From Panulirus ornatus (Eukaryota > Arthropoda > Malacostraca > Decapoda > Palinuridae), in contig NC_092236.1 in NCBI RefSeq assembly GCF_036320965.1, positions 15,775,518-15,839,517 on the forward strand: a DNA stretch of 64,000 nt. The letters are read 5' to 3'. Of the stretch, positions 1 to 14,660 are shown in pieces. The notes beneath the pieces were generated by a model. That model ran no database searches, had not been told where the DNA came from, and saw only the letters and a program-made list of their open reading frames with translations. Each line of letters opens with the position of its first letter. Position 1 is the first letter of the stretch. The position numbers were made by a program, and so were the translations under genes.

Positions 1-2611
<2,611 letters not shown>

Positions 2612-2615
<4 letters not shown>

Positions 2616-2662
2616 CGATTAGGGCATTCAGTTGCCCGTGTCGTCTCAGCTAACATAAAAAG
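2612..2662 (+). repeat. Short dispersed repeat, copy 1
   Basis: The core GGGCATTCAG, a CCYGTG step and a nearby CATCTCARCT-like stretch ending in an A-rich run recur at 63159-63210 in the same orientation. The family is unknown. The A-rich right end would fit the 3' end of a retroposed sequence. Confidence 0.45.
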
Positions 2663-2802
2663 AATTCTGGGGTTCGCGAAGCTTTCATGGGTACATCTAT
2701 GATTCAGAGGTTTTTGACTCTTAAGCCTGAGCTAAATGTGAGTGAAGCGTCAGCCACTTGTTTCATATCTCTGTATATTCGCTTGGGGATGAAGAGAGTG
2801 AA

Positions 2803-2940
2803 GATATACCGTATATACATTTCACCGTTCAATGAGGAGATATACCGTATATACTTCACTGTTCTGTGAGAGATATACCGCATATACTTCAATGATTGTT
2901 GAGGAGATTATCGTGTATACTTCACTGCTCGGTGAGGTAC
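2803..2940. repeat. Degenerate ~35-40-bp tandem repeat, ~4 copies
   Basis: Units share GATATACCGTATATACTTCA followed by a variable TGTTCTGTGAGGA-type stretch, with substitutions and small indels. The GTATATAC core is self-complementary. Confidence 0.8.
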
Positions 2941-3126
2941 ATGAGTGACTGATTCATTTGTAGTTTGCCACCAGCGATAAAGGAGTTTGTGAGACTGATC
3001 TTATTATTTGCTTATGTGGACTTTAATGGTAATGTTCTTGATCAGTACTGTCAATACTGCTGGATGAATCCTTTATCTCTGGCATTATCTTATGTTGCTA
3101 AAACACAGACACACACAAACGCACAG

Positions 3127-3157
<31 letters not shown>

Positions 3158-3334
3158 GACACAGACACACACACACACACCCAATAAAATTCGTTAGTGA
3201 TTTGATTTTCTTCATCCTGGTCTTGGAGTCGGCCTACAGTGAACCCATCTGTTCATCCTTCCCTCAAGGCTGGTCGTTAAATGGATACGTGGCTTTGGCT
3301 AGATGTGTTTGTGTCAATACACATGAAAGCAAAG
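2941..3334. other. Unassigned, contains a compound CA tract
   Basis: No gene seen. An interrupted (CA)n/(CAGA)n tract occupies about 3105-3181. Confidence 0.6.
3105..3181. repeat. Interrupted (CA)n microsatellite
   Basis: A compound CA run with CAGA, CATA and CAAA interruptions. Confidence 0.95.
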
Positions 3335-3424
3335 GCATGGCACATATACAAGTTTAAGAGATAAGCGTAATACGAGTGTAAAACTCTCTCCCGTTGACAC
3401 ACAAAATAGTAATCATATATGATA
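3335..3424 (+). repeat. CA-associated dispersed repeat, copy 1
   Basis: This segment shares AAGAGATAAG, GAGTGTAAAACTCTCTC and AATAGTAATCA with 3536-3612 and 32283-32362, in the same order and orientation. Each copy sits next to AC/GT tracts. It appears to be a mobile family whose right end carries, or seeds, a CA microsatellite. The family name is unknown. Confidence 0.75.
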
Positions 3425-3473
3425 ACACACACACACACACACACAGACACACATACACACACAAGCTGGCTTA

Positions 3474-3515
<42 letters not shown>
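3425..3515. repeat. (CA)n then (TG)n inverted microsatellite pair
   Basis: A CA run with GACA/TACA interruptions (3425-3463) is followed after about 11 bp by a perfect TG run (3475-3515). The two halves are complementary, so the pair could form a long hairpin. Confidence 0.95.
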
Positions 3516-3516
<1 letters not shown>

Positions 3517-3535
3517 GGAGCAGAGAGATGGTACA

Positions 3536-3612
3536 TTTACACAAGGTTAAGAGACGGGGCAACATGAGTGTAAAACTCTCTCTCCGTAACACGCAAACAG
3601 TAATCACACAGC
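3536..3612 (+). repeat. CA-associated dispersed repeat, copy 2
   Basis: Contains ACACAAGGTTAAGAGACGGG, GAGTGTAAAACTCTCTC and CAGTAATCACAC, matching copies at 3335-3424 and 32283-32362. It immediately follows the TG tract ending at 3515. Confidence 0.8.
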
Positions 3613-3670
3613 TGGTCCATATAAAGATGTGTACGATGAGAAAGCTATAAATCCAGTTGTGATGCTCATA

Positions 3671-3745
3671 CAGGGAATCGAACCCTCGATCTTTCCTGCA
3701 ATATATATTTATTTCCTAACTAAGGTAACGGATCTGGTTCTGCGA
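3671..3745 (-). repeat. tRNA-like pol III promoter remnant (possible SINE head)
   Basis: Read on the minus strand there is a perfect B-box GGTTCGATTCC (3674-3684). About 30 bp upstream lies a weak A-box-like TACCTTAGTTAGG (3715-3727). An acceptor-stem partner and a normal cloverleaf were not found, so a SINE head or tRNA pseudogene is likelier than a functional tRNA gene. Confidence 0.4.
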
Positions 3746-3819
3746 GAGGGACGGAGGGAGGGGGGCGGCGCAGATGCCTTACCGGTTGTTGGCTAAATGT
3801 CCAGTCATAAAAACACCCG

Positions 3820-3821
<2 letters not shown>

Positions 3822-3869
<48 letters not shown>
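3822..3869. repeat. (CA)24 microsatellite
   Basis: A perfect CA run followed by a T8 stretch. Confidence 0.97.
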
Positions 3870-3870
<1 letters not shown>

Positions 3871-3889
3871 CATCATACATTTTTTTTTC

Positions 3890-4046
3890 CTGGAGTTCTT
3901 GTAGCCCCAAGGATGCGCTACTTCCAGTGGCAGGGAAAAGATGGACTCCTTTGCAGGGAGAAGTCGTTTCGACGAGACTGTGCTCCCTCACCCTTTCCAC
4001 TCGCAGTGTTGACACACACAGGCGGAGTTCGGTAACACCTGTTTGT
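3890..4046 (-). mobile_element. SINE-A body fragment
   Basis: On the plus strand it shares GATGGACTCCTTT, a GACGAGACTGTGCTCCC stretch and GGCGGAGTTCGGTAACACCT with the better copy at 11555-11830. That copy's tRNA-like head puts the transcribed strand on minus. The head is missing here, and a (GT)n tract begins where the conserved body ends. Related pieces lie at 17628-17735, 29075-29265 and 33044-33169. Confidence 0.6.
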
Positions 4047-4049
4047 GTT

Positions 4050-4053
<4 letters not shown>

Positions 4054-4109
<56 letters not shown>
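4054..4109. repeat. (GT)28 microsatellite
   Basis: A GT run lying between the SINE-A fragment and the Penelope-type module. Confidence 0.97.
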
Positions 4110-4111
<2 letters not shown>

Positions 4112-4310
4112 CTGAAAAGGATCACAATTTTGCGCGTGATCAAATATATTCCTATGAGTCCACGAGGAAAATGAAACATGATAAGTTCCCAAGTGCACTT
4201 TCGTGAAATAATCACATCGTCAGGGGAGACACGAGAGAAAAATATAACAGTCAGTTGATGCACAACGAAGAGACGTAGCTAGGACGCCATTTGGTAAACA
4301 TGCGATTGTC
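4112..4310 (-). mobile_element. Penelope-type terminal module with hammerhead
   Basis: The minus-strand sequence matches the modules at 19856-20082 (plus) and 26174-26300 (minus). Shared blocks are GTTTACCAAATGGCG, a CATCAACTGACTGTTATATT stretch, the ribozyme core, and the tail GGACTCATAGGAATATAT leading to a GATCACGCGC/GTGATC stretch. At 26 kb the same block follows GIY-YIG coding remnants, which ties it to Penelope-like elements. No coding sequence is present here, so this is a solo terminal piece. It is butted directly against an inverted partial copy at 4311. Confidence 0.8.
4187..4227 (-). ncRNA. Hammerhead ribozyme core
   Basis: On the minus strand the order is: stem I strand TCCC, core CTGACGA, an extra T, stem II GTGA-TTATT-TCAC (four perfect pairs), core GAAA, a 2-bp stem III (AG/CT around TGCA), cleavage triplet CTT, then stem I partner GGGA. 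Predicted cleavage lies between 4191 and 4190. Hammerheads with a minimal stem III are known in Penelope-like retroelements, where they process transcripts. The single U between A9 and stem II is unusual. N7 is C, which the core tolerates. Activity is untested. Confidence 0.75.
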
Positions 4311-4347
4311 CTGATGAGGTGATTATTAAATGAAAGTGCACTTGGAA
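4307..4347 (+). ncRNA. Degenerate hammerhead core
   Basis: CTGATGA, GAAA and the GTGCACTT stem III/cleavage block are kept. Stem I (GTC versus GGAA) and stem II (GGTG versus AAAT) no longer pair, so this copy is probably inactive. It starts exactly at the CTGATGA box, where the inverted left module ends. Confidence 0.6.
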
Positions 4348-4384
4348 ACTTATCGTGTTTCATTTTCCCCGTGGACTCATAGAA

Positions 4385-4387
<3 letters not shown>
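4311..4387 (+). mobile_element. Penelope-type module, partial inverted copy
   Basis: It runs from CTGATGA through the CACTTGGAAACTTATCGTG block and a TTTCATTTTCCCCGTGGAC stretch to CATAGAAATT, then passes directly into (AT)n. It is the right half of the same module as 4112-4310 in the opposite orientation. Confidence 0.75.

Positions 4388-4464
<77 letters not shown>
4388..4464. repeat. (TA)38 microsatellite
   Basis: A perfect AT tract at the right end of the Penelope-type module. Confidence 0.97.
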
Positions 4465-4467
<3 letters not shown>

Positions 4468-5640
4468 AAAAGCAAACCCAATAGACGAGGTAAATCTCCA
4501 GGTGCCTCTGTGCAAATCCCAGCGTAGCCCTAACCTCCTCCCCAACACCCCCCAACTCACTCCCTGATCCTGTATCATGCCCCTTACTCCTCACTCTCCC
4601 CTTTGTCCTCAACCACCACCAACCTCCTCCTTCTAACCATAGATCCCTATTCTTTCTCCTACTTTTTCAACCCATATCCTCTTGCCCCTCTTCCCACCTT
4701 CCTCTCCTCTTCTCCATCAATCCCCGTACTTCTCTCTCCCTCTCCACCACCACCACCACCACCCGCCGTCCTCTGCGTGCACCTCGAGAATTATGGGATG
4801 AAAATGTGCCCCCGCGCCGGAGTCAGGCTGGCCAACCCGGCAGAGATGCGCTCAACTCAGGCGGAACACTCGCACACCCAGCCAGCTCTGGTTACCCCCG
4901 GGGTTGGCGGGGAGTCGTGGCGTGGGGCTAGGGAGGGGTTAAAGGGTGGGGAGCTAGGGGCATGTTTGTGGGCAGGGGTGAGGGAGGGGTAGGGAAGTTC
5001 GTGGGAGGAGGAACGTGTTAGTGGCTCGAGGTAGTAAGGCAACGTGGGCAATTTTTGTGACGGCGGCGGGTGAGAAGGAAGGAAAGTGAATCAGAGGAAG
5101 TGGATGAGTATGAAGGTCGGAGCCGGGGAGGTCAGGTGTGTATCCCTGGGAGGATGTTGCTATCGATGTGTGAGGAGGGGAGCGCAGGGGACGACGACGG
5201 CGGCCGGGAGGAGGGCACAGGACAGATGGGGAGGAGGGCGGGGAGGAGGGCACAGGACAGATGGGGAGGACGGTCGTACCTGAAGGTGAACAGGGAGGCG
5301 CTGCTCAGGAGAGGCAAAGCACCTGACCTTCATGATGAAAATAAATGTTTGTTAAAGTAGGTTTTAGTCGATCTTGCTTCTAAAGGCGTGGATGCAAACA
5401 AACCCTAACTAAAGTTGATGTTAAGGCACATCTTACAAAACCTGGTGTTTCGTGGCGGTGTCCAAAGGTAAGAGAGACACGGAACACGATTGTTATGAGA
5501 GTCAAACATCTTCTTATCTGATGGACTTCAGTGCTTAAAAACATCACTGGAGGATACGATCTTTAACATAGGCAAAAAAAAAAAAAAGTGGTATGGTGAA
5601 GGAAGGTATGAATAATGGGAAGATAAATTAAACAGAAAGA
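4465..5640. other. GC-rich unassigned sequence with small tandem repeats
   Basis: 4465-4770 is C/T-rich with a CCA/CCT run near 4744-4762. 4860-5290 is G-rich. Near 5209-5270 a ~35-bp block with GAGGAGGGCACAGGACAGAT is repeated twice. A 129-residue plus-strand frame at 4603-4992 is low-complexity at its start and has no recognisable domain, so I do not call it a gene. Confidence 0.5.
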
Positions 5641-5955
5641 GAATGATCAGTATGGTGAAGTTTGTTCTGGAGAGATATATGGCATAATATGAGGGGGAAT
5701 ATTAGCACTGTAAGTTATAGCTGGTCAAATTGGTATGTGACGCTTTGGTATGGCGAAATTGTTGGCATAATGCAACTTAACTTGTCAAAATTATTGGTAT
5801 GGGGGTGACTGTTTCCCTGAAATATTACTGGTTAGCTTTAAATTTGTCAAAATTGGTGGTCTGGCGAGAGTTAACTTGGCCAGGATCACCGGGTAGGTCA
5901 AGCCTCTCTTGGCAAAATTACTGGTATAATGAAATCTTTGTTGTTAAAGCTACGG
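5640..5955. repeat. Very degenerate ~50-60-bp tandem repeat
   Basis: GTCAAAATTRYTGGTATG-like and GGCAAAATTACTGGTAT motifs recur about five times with variable spacing, as expected of an old minisatellite. Confidence 0.45.
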
Positions 5956-6052
5956 ACGATATCTGTTAAGGTAAAAATGAAATTACTATGGTACAGAGAT
6001 TGATAACTTGTACGATGTGTTGGTGAGGACATGGGCAAGATGACAGATGTGT

Positions 6053-6053
<1 letters not shown>

Positions 6054-6145
<92 letters not shown>
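6054..6145. repeat. (GA)46 microsatellite
   Basis: A perfect GA run of about 92 bp. Confidence 0.98.
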
Positions 6146-6148
<3 letters not shown>

Positions 6149-6361
6149 ACCACCGTACAAGACCCCCACTGATACAGCGATATACTGCGTTACCATCAGT
6201 GGAATTATACATAATTCCAGTTTACTCAAGTGAGGGTCATGAATAATCACCGAGCTAGCGAAGAATAGGGAGAGGTAGGGGAGCAGGAGCAGCAGACGGG
6301 GTGTAAACTCAAATCGTGGAAGAGATTCGGGTGTCCAGCCTCATTACTGCTGAGTACTGAG

Positions 6362-6803
6362 GACTGAAGAGGTTTAGATCTACTAGTGAGGATTTAAGAG
6401 GGCTCAGATCTGACAGTGAAGATTTAAGAAGTGTTGGATCTGCTAGTGAGGATTTAAGAGGGTTTAGATCTGATAGTGACGATCCAAGAAGTGTCAGATC
6501 TGCTAGGGAGGATTTAAGAGGGTTTAGATCTGATAGTGACAATTTAAGAAGTGTCAGATTTGCATCTGAGGATTTAAGAGGGTTTAGATCTGATAGTGAC
6601 GATCCAAGAAGTGTTAGATCTGCTAGTGAGGATTTAAGAGAGTATAAGACGTGTCAATGTTGCTAGTGAGGATTTAAGAGAATTTAAATCTGATAGTGAC
6701 GATTTAAGAAGTGTCAGATCTGCTAGTGAGGATTTAAGAGGGTTTAGATCTGATAGTGACGATTTAAGAAGTGTCAGATCTGCTAGTGAGGATTTAAGGC
6801 GGC
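6362..6803. repeat. 60-bp higher-order minisatellite (alternating 30-bp halves)
   Basis: Two related 30-bp halves alternate. Half A has GATTTAAGAGGGTTTAGATC then TGATAGTGAC. Half B has GATTTAAGAAGTGTCAGATC then TGCTAGTGAG. About 14-15 halves are present, with one local disruption near 6636-6672. The unit length keeps a 20-residue repeat rich in KSSL and SDL open on the minus strand, which I regard as fortuitous. Confidence 0.93.
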
Positions 6804-7171
6804 TCACATATTGGTGTGGGTAGGAGGAAAAGTTTAAGAAGAGGGAAAAACAAACGAAGCAAACAAAATGCAGCTCTTCGCTTTTAGAGGAAGGAGGTGG
6901 TATTACAACGGTCAGTCCTCCTGTGGCTGTGGTAGGGCGTGGTGTTGGTAAGGGAGGGTGAAGTAAGGGTTTGTTGTTGTTGTCGGAGCGTCTGCTCAAT
7001 GTAAATCCTAGTCGAAAAGCCAATGGCCAGCTGGTTAGATACCCCCTCAGCCCACAGCAAGAACTGCCAGATGGGGGCCTGGAGGGCTCGAATCTGCTAA
7101 TATCTATATTTATCAATATGTATGTAACTCTAACTTTATTACACCTTACATCCATACATACATATGAATAC

Positions 7172-7174
<3 letters not shown>
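6804..7174. other. No recognisable feature
   Basis: Unique-looking sequence leading into an AT tract, with no coding or RNA signal that I can support. Confidence 0.5.

Positions 7175-7256
<82 letters not shown>
7175..7256. repeat. (AT)41 microsatellite
   Basis: A perfect AT tract. Confidence 0.97.

Positions 7257-9966
<2,710 letters not shown>

Positions 9967-10033
<67 letters not shown>
9967..10033. repeat. (CT)33 microsatellite
   Basis: A perfect CT run. Confidence 0.97.
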
Positions 10034-10037
<4 letters not shown>

Positions 10038-10765
10038 CTTAGCAACGCAGGAGTGAGACCCCTTGTATATCGTGCGGTATCACGCAGGGGCTCGGACCAA
10101 CACTCCCGAACTCGCTAAAACGGGTTTGAGCGAGTTCCGAACTAGACAGCCAGGGAGAGGCTGGCACAGTGCTGATGGGCAGGACATAGCATCTCCCGGG
10201 ACTTGCCTCCAGCTCTCTGTAAAACAGGAGCAAGAAAAGGAAAATTACCAACAATACGAAGAAGAAGAAGAAGAAGAAGAAGAAAAGCAAGAAGAAGAAG
10301 TGTTGGAGGAGGAGACTAGAGCTAAGGTTGAGGGAACGAAGAGAATGAGAAGCAGAATACCATGAAAATGAAGAAGAAAGACTACAGGTACAACGAAGAT
10401 AAGTGCAAGAAAATGAGAGAAAGAATTAAAAAGAGTAAGGAGAGAAAAAAAAGGGATAATGACAATGGGAATAAAAAAGTGAGGAAAAAACTTAGAAGAG
10501 GAAGAAACCAGGTAAATAGGACTCCCCATTGTGTTATGGCTGATAAAAATGTACATTAAATTAGTTATTACTGACCACTCCAGCTTTATTACTTCATTAT
10601 AATCTCGTCGGCATCTGAAGGTGGGAGGCTCCTCCCCACTCTACACGTCCTTGAAATTCTTCATAAAGAGATAACTGATTTGTTATTAATTTGAGAGCAA
10701 GGCGAGGAATGGCAGCAGGAAGGTTGGATACTACGGAGGGAAAAAGGGGAAATCCTTCTATGCAA
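10034..10765. other. A/G-rich sequence with (GAA)n
   Basis: A GAA run at about 10257-10300 sits in a purine-rich stretch extending to about 10510. Open frames here are Lys/Glu/Arg-rich by composition only. Confidence 0.55.
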
Positions 10766-10861
10766 CGACCCGATCATATAACACAGTGGTGCTGTACGAC
10801 CCGATCATATAACACAGTAGTGCTGTACGACCCGATCATATAACACAGTGGTGCTGTACGA
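10766..10861. repeat. 31-bp minisatellite, 3 near-identical copies
   Basis: Units begin at 10766, 10797 and 10828 and share CGACCCGATCATATAACACA plus GTGGTGCTGTA. Only one substitution (GTAGTGC) is visible, so the array is young. Confidence 0.96.
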
Positions 10862-11107
10862 AGCTATGCAATTGCTATATGGTTCTATCAAAGTGGATGA
10901 CCATCAGTTTGTTCCCTACCACATCTCCGAGCAGAACTCATGTAAAGACGACGAGGGAGGAAATCTAAGGTGTTAACACGCCTGGTCCCACGTACCATCG
11001 TGTTGGAAGTTTCCAGTCGATGATTCGCAATCGTATTGTGGAAGAGAAAAGGAAAACGGAAAATACAGAGGAGAGTTGCAGGAAGAGGTTGCATATATCG
11101 TGAGGTG

Positions 11108-11225
11108 ATTTTTTTTTTATAATTACTCGTCGTTTCCTGCGTCAGCGAGGTAGAGCAGGGACACACGGAGAGCGGCCTCATTCGCTCACATCCATTCTCT
11201 AGCTGTCATGTGCAGTGTGATAGTA
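11108..11225 (-). mobile_element. LINE-A 3' end fragment
   Basis: A T-run on the plus strand (a poly-A tail on minus) is followed by CGTTTCCTGCGTCAGCGAGG and the block CATTCGCTCACATCCATTCT. The same blocks are found at the 3' side of LINE-A copies at 29290-30125 and 56575-57545. Only the 3' untranslated tail is present, as in a 5'-truncated retroposed copy. Confidence 0.75.
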
Positions 11226-11554
11226 TGGAGGACAAATCACTGAAAGTAGGTAAAAAAATAATATAATGCTATTGATACTCAGGGGTCTTTTGGAAGCGAG
11301 AAAATTAATCTAACCGATGCCTCTTTTTTCTTATCTTTTTTTATAAGAACTGTTTTAAAGTCATCTACTATAGAATCCAGTGCTACAAACTCGATATACA
11401 CCAAGCTATGTTGCTAATTCTTGAGACACACCATAGGAATCAAATTCCACAGCTCGCACTACTAGTCACTCCTCTATATCTTCATTCAATCAATAATACC
11501 TCCCTAAGATTCCTTTTACGGAACACATGCAGCTTCAAGAATGGGTTACAATCA
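11226..11554. other. No recognisable feature
   Basis: A/T-rich unique-looking sequence with no supported feature. Confidence 0.5.
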
Positions 11555-11830
11555 ACAGCAGGGGAGATGATGGACTCCTTTTGGAGTAAGAAGAAGTTCC
11601 GCGACTGAGAATGTACTCCCACCCGTCCACTGACAACAGCACAGCCTCGCCGGAGGTGCAATCTCCAGGAGGCGGAGTGCGGTAACACCTCACTACTCTT
11701 AGAAGACACGGATTTATTTAATCACGAGGGACTCGATCCCAAAGGAGTAATCTCGCACCTGTGATAACCTGTCCACTCGGCTATAGTCAGCTGGAGGTGT
11801 TACCCCTCCTCCTCCCTCCTCCTCCTCAGA
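11555..11830 (-). mobile_element. SINE-A, best copy with tRNA-like head
   Basis: On the minus strand an A-box TAGCCGAGTGG (within 11770-11784) is followed about 30 bp later by a B-box-like GGATCGAGTCC (11729-11739, one mismatch to GGTTCGANTCC). These are the two internal pol III promoter elements of a tRNA-derived SINE. The body then continues leftwards with AGGTGTTACCGCACTCCGCC, GGCGAGGCTGTG and AAAAGGAGTCCATCATC. Four headless body fragments of the same family lie elsewhere in the window. No clear A-tail or target-site duplication was identified. Confidence 0.7.
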
Positions 11831-12139
11831 CCTTTAATCCTCAAGTGCGACAGTGAAACATGGTAACGTTTAGCGCTACTCTCAACTCCCTATAAACACG
11901 GTAGAGCTGCACAAAGTCAGCATCATTCCCCAAGCGACAGTTCGTAATGTAGACACTCGACCAACTATAGAAAAGCCAGTCAGAACTTGTTGGCAGGATG
12001 TTGCAAAGGGCCTCCCCCAACCCTATTATCAGTTTGCCATGGTCGTCAGGCGGTGATGAAAGGGTAGGGGGCGCCCCGAGCTACGGTCTACAAATAAGGA
12101 GGGATGGAAGAGAGTCTTCTGACACCGGCGGCGAGTGGT
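11831..12139. other. No recognisable feature
   Basis: Unique-looking sequence between the SINE and a trinucleotide-rich block. Confidence 0.5.
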
Positions 12140-12204
12140 GGTGGTGGTAGTGTAGGGAGGTGTGCTAGTGATGGAGGTGGTAGGGTTAATGGTAATGGTG
12201 GTGA

Positions 12205-12254
<50 letters not shown>

Positions 12255-12330
12255 AAGGGTGATGGTGGTGGTAGTAGAAGCAGTGATGGTGGTGGTGGTG
12301 GGTGGCGGTAGGCTTGCCAATGGCAGTAAT
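12140..12330. repeat. (GTG/GTA)n block with (AGT)~16 core
   Basis: The trinucleotide core is at about 12205-12254, flanked by degenerate GGT/GAT/GTA triplets. It yields false poly-Thr on the minus strand. Confidence 0.93.
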
Positions 12331-13095
12331 GGTTGAGGGTTAAGGCGGTAATGGTGGAGGCAGCAGTGTTAGAAGGGGCTGCTGGAGTATCCACTGCTTT
12401 CCAGCTCAAGGTAGGACACCCGGGGAGAGGAGAGTAGAGTAGTTAACTCAAAAGAAATGGAAATATAACTACAAAAGAGGAAAGTCGAGTTTCCAGAATC
12501 ATGGTAAATATGAAACAGCCAGAATAATGTACAGAATATAATCTTCCTTCATGAAATAGTCGTAAAAAGGTTGATAAGAGAGAAAATTTATGTATCCGGC
12601 GAGAGCTGGCTTGTTAATGAGGGATTCGCATGCCGAGACACGAAGCACCTCACATGGTGTTCGTACGCAATGAATTATGAAAGAAAAGTTGCTCAGACCT
12701 TACTCAATAATTTCATAAGTACTGGAAATTGAATAAAGTCACTTTACTCCTCTCGTCGGAGAGGACTTAGTGCTGCTACCTGAAGCCTCGAATGGAATGG
12801 GTGGCGTAGGACGTCTGTCCCTGTCTTGGTTATTATCAGCCGGAGGAGGCGGCCACGAGTCACGTGACCACCGACCGCCTCCGCCTCAGCGTCACCTAAA
12901 GAGCAGTCTGTCATGCGCTTCCTGTGAGCAGCAGGACATTCCCGCCGAGACAAGTAACCCTGGAGGATACGTTATGTATCCCTTTAGCACTCAAGTCTTC
13001 CATGTTGCTGGGAATAGAGGAGGTGGTATGGGGTGTACGGGGGTAAGGGAGGGGGGGGAGGTTTTTTTTTTCGACTCTTTGTTGCCAGGGGAGCT
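12331..13095. other. Unassigned sequence
   Basis: No gene recognised. 12770-13000 is GC-rich on the plus strand with short open frames only. Confidence 0.5.
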
Positions 13096-13112
13096 GGGGG
13101 GGGGGGGGGGGG
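13096..13112. repeat. Poly-G tract (G17)
   Basis: A homopolymer of 17 G. Such runs can form quadruplexes and are prone to sequencing length error. Confidence 0.9.
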
Positions 13113-13119
13113 ACGGGAA

Positions 13120-13365
13120 GGGGGTGTTGCTAAGTAAGGTTTTTTGGGGACTGCCTGTGTTGCCAAGTAGGGATGGACGTATTGCTTTAACTGAATGTTG
13201 CTAAGCGGAGGCATACTGTTTGGCTGAGTGTTGCTAGGTAAGGGTATATTGTTTTAAAGAATGTTGCTTGGTAAGGGTGTATTGTACAACTGAGTGTTAC
13301 TAAGTAAAGGGGGTTGTAATGAAGAGATGAGTGTTGGTAGGTGATGTGTGTTGTCTAGGTAAGGG
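13120..13365. repeat. Degenerate ~45-bp minisatellite
   Basis: The motif GAGTGTTGCTAGGTAAGGGT, followed by a GTATTGTTTTAACT-like segment, recurs about six times with drift. One more unit is visible beyond the GT tract near 13636-13690. Confidence 0.7.
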
Positions 13366-13368
13366 TTG

Positions 13369-13370
<2 letters not shown>

Positions 13371-13417
<47 letters not shown>
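13371..13417. repeat. (GT)23 microsatellite
   Basis: A perfect GT run inside the degenerate minisatellite region. Confidence 0.97.
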
Positions 13418-13419
<2 letters not shown>

Positions 13420-13744
13420 ATGGGCGAACAGTCTATCTGAGTGTTGTCTATCTGACCAGAGCATTTTCCAGCGGGGGGTATCATAAGGAGGTGATCTCTC
13501 AGCTGAGAAATCGCTCCGTTGCATGTGTGTTGCCCCAGAAACGAGAACTGGCAAAGTTGACGGACGTAGCGGAGATCGGAGGCCAGGATAGAGAGGTTCC
13601 TCCGCTGAGATATGATGGGTGAGACGTGCTATCAAGCCTGTGCGTTGCTAGGTAGGGTTATCTTGTTTTTCTCCAAGTGTTGACAGGTTGGACGGGAGCG
13701 CTGAGTGTTGCCGCGTTCATACCTTACGGAGAGGGAGGGAGGCA

Positions 13745-13747
<3 letters not shown>

Positions 13748-13828
<81 letters not shown>
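13748..13828. repeat. (GA)40 microsatellite
   Basis: A perfect GA run. Confidence 0.98.
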
Positions 13829-13832
<4 letters not shown>

Positions 13833-14069
13833 AGTTGCGGACGAGCCAAAAGCTTGAGATATCAACTGGGGGAGTTATCTGTGATTATCTAAGTACAATG
13901 GTAGTATCCACTACTGGCAATAGGGTGTGGATTGTGAGTAGATTAGATTCCTTGAATTCCCATCACAAGATCTGGTCTCCTACAAGGTTGGTGTTCACTG
14001 TACGCGGGCATAGGTTGTCCTACGATGTGGCATTCAGAGACGCCACGCATGAGTTCCGCTGGAAATTAA

Positions 14070-14070
<1 letters not shown>

Positions 14071-14126
<56 letters not shown>
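14071..14126. repeat. (TG)28 microsatellite
   Basis: A perfect TG run. Confidence 0.97.
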
Positions 14127-14128
<2 letters not shown>

Positions 14129-14593
14129 CGCGTACATATAGTGTATTTGTAGGTATATACGTATTTTCGTCAAACTTCTTTTGTGACTGTGTGTGGGCAA
14201 ATTTCACCCTTTACACACACAAAAAAGAAAATCTAGAATTCAACTCGAAAATTCGTCCATTAATCTTACACTTTTCCGAATGTACTGATTTCTCTTTTTT
14301 TTACCAAAACGATTTTTCTATAAACTGGAAAAAGAAAAGTCAGTTGAGAGCAAGAAGACCTTAAGAAAAATACGTGGTGAAGATATAGATAGAAGGGAAG
14401 GGGGGAAAGGGAGTATAATTTAGTGCTAAAATTAGCAGAACAACATATTATCAAGGCTCAGGGAGCAAGAGAGATAACATACGAATTGTCTCTTTAACAT
14501 CCCCTCCCTCTTTGTGTGGTTTCACATTATACTGTTACGTGTGTTCTCATTTCCCTTCAGCTTTTGGTTGCAGCGAACTCAGTAAACCGTTTA
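14127..14593. other. No recognisable feature
   Basis: Low-complexity purine/pyrimidine-biased sequence without coding signal. Confidence 0.5.
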
Positions 14594-14660
14594 TCATTAT
14601 CATTATTATCATCATTATTATCATATTATCATTATCATTATTATCATCATTATCATACGT
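14594..14660. repeat. (ATTATC)n-type repeat
   Basis: An imperfect ATTATCATC/ATTATC hexamer and trimer mixture. It is similar in composition to 50195-50382. Confidence 0.9.

Noticed and set aside
3671..3745. Functional tRNA gene on the minus strand
   Set aside because: The B-box is perfect but the A-box is weak and I could not fold acceptor and anticodon stems. It is kept only as a tRNA-like remnant.
4603..4992. 129-codon frame as a real gene
   Set aside because: The N-terminal half is Ser/Pro/Leu low complexity from C/T-rich DNA. No domain, splice sites or homologous copy are visible.
13096..13112. G-quadruplex promoter element
   Set aside because: A homopolymer of G without a neighbouring gene. 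It is reported only as a tract.
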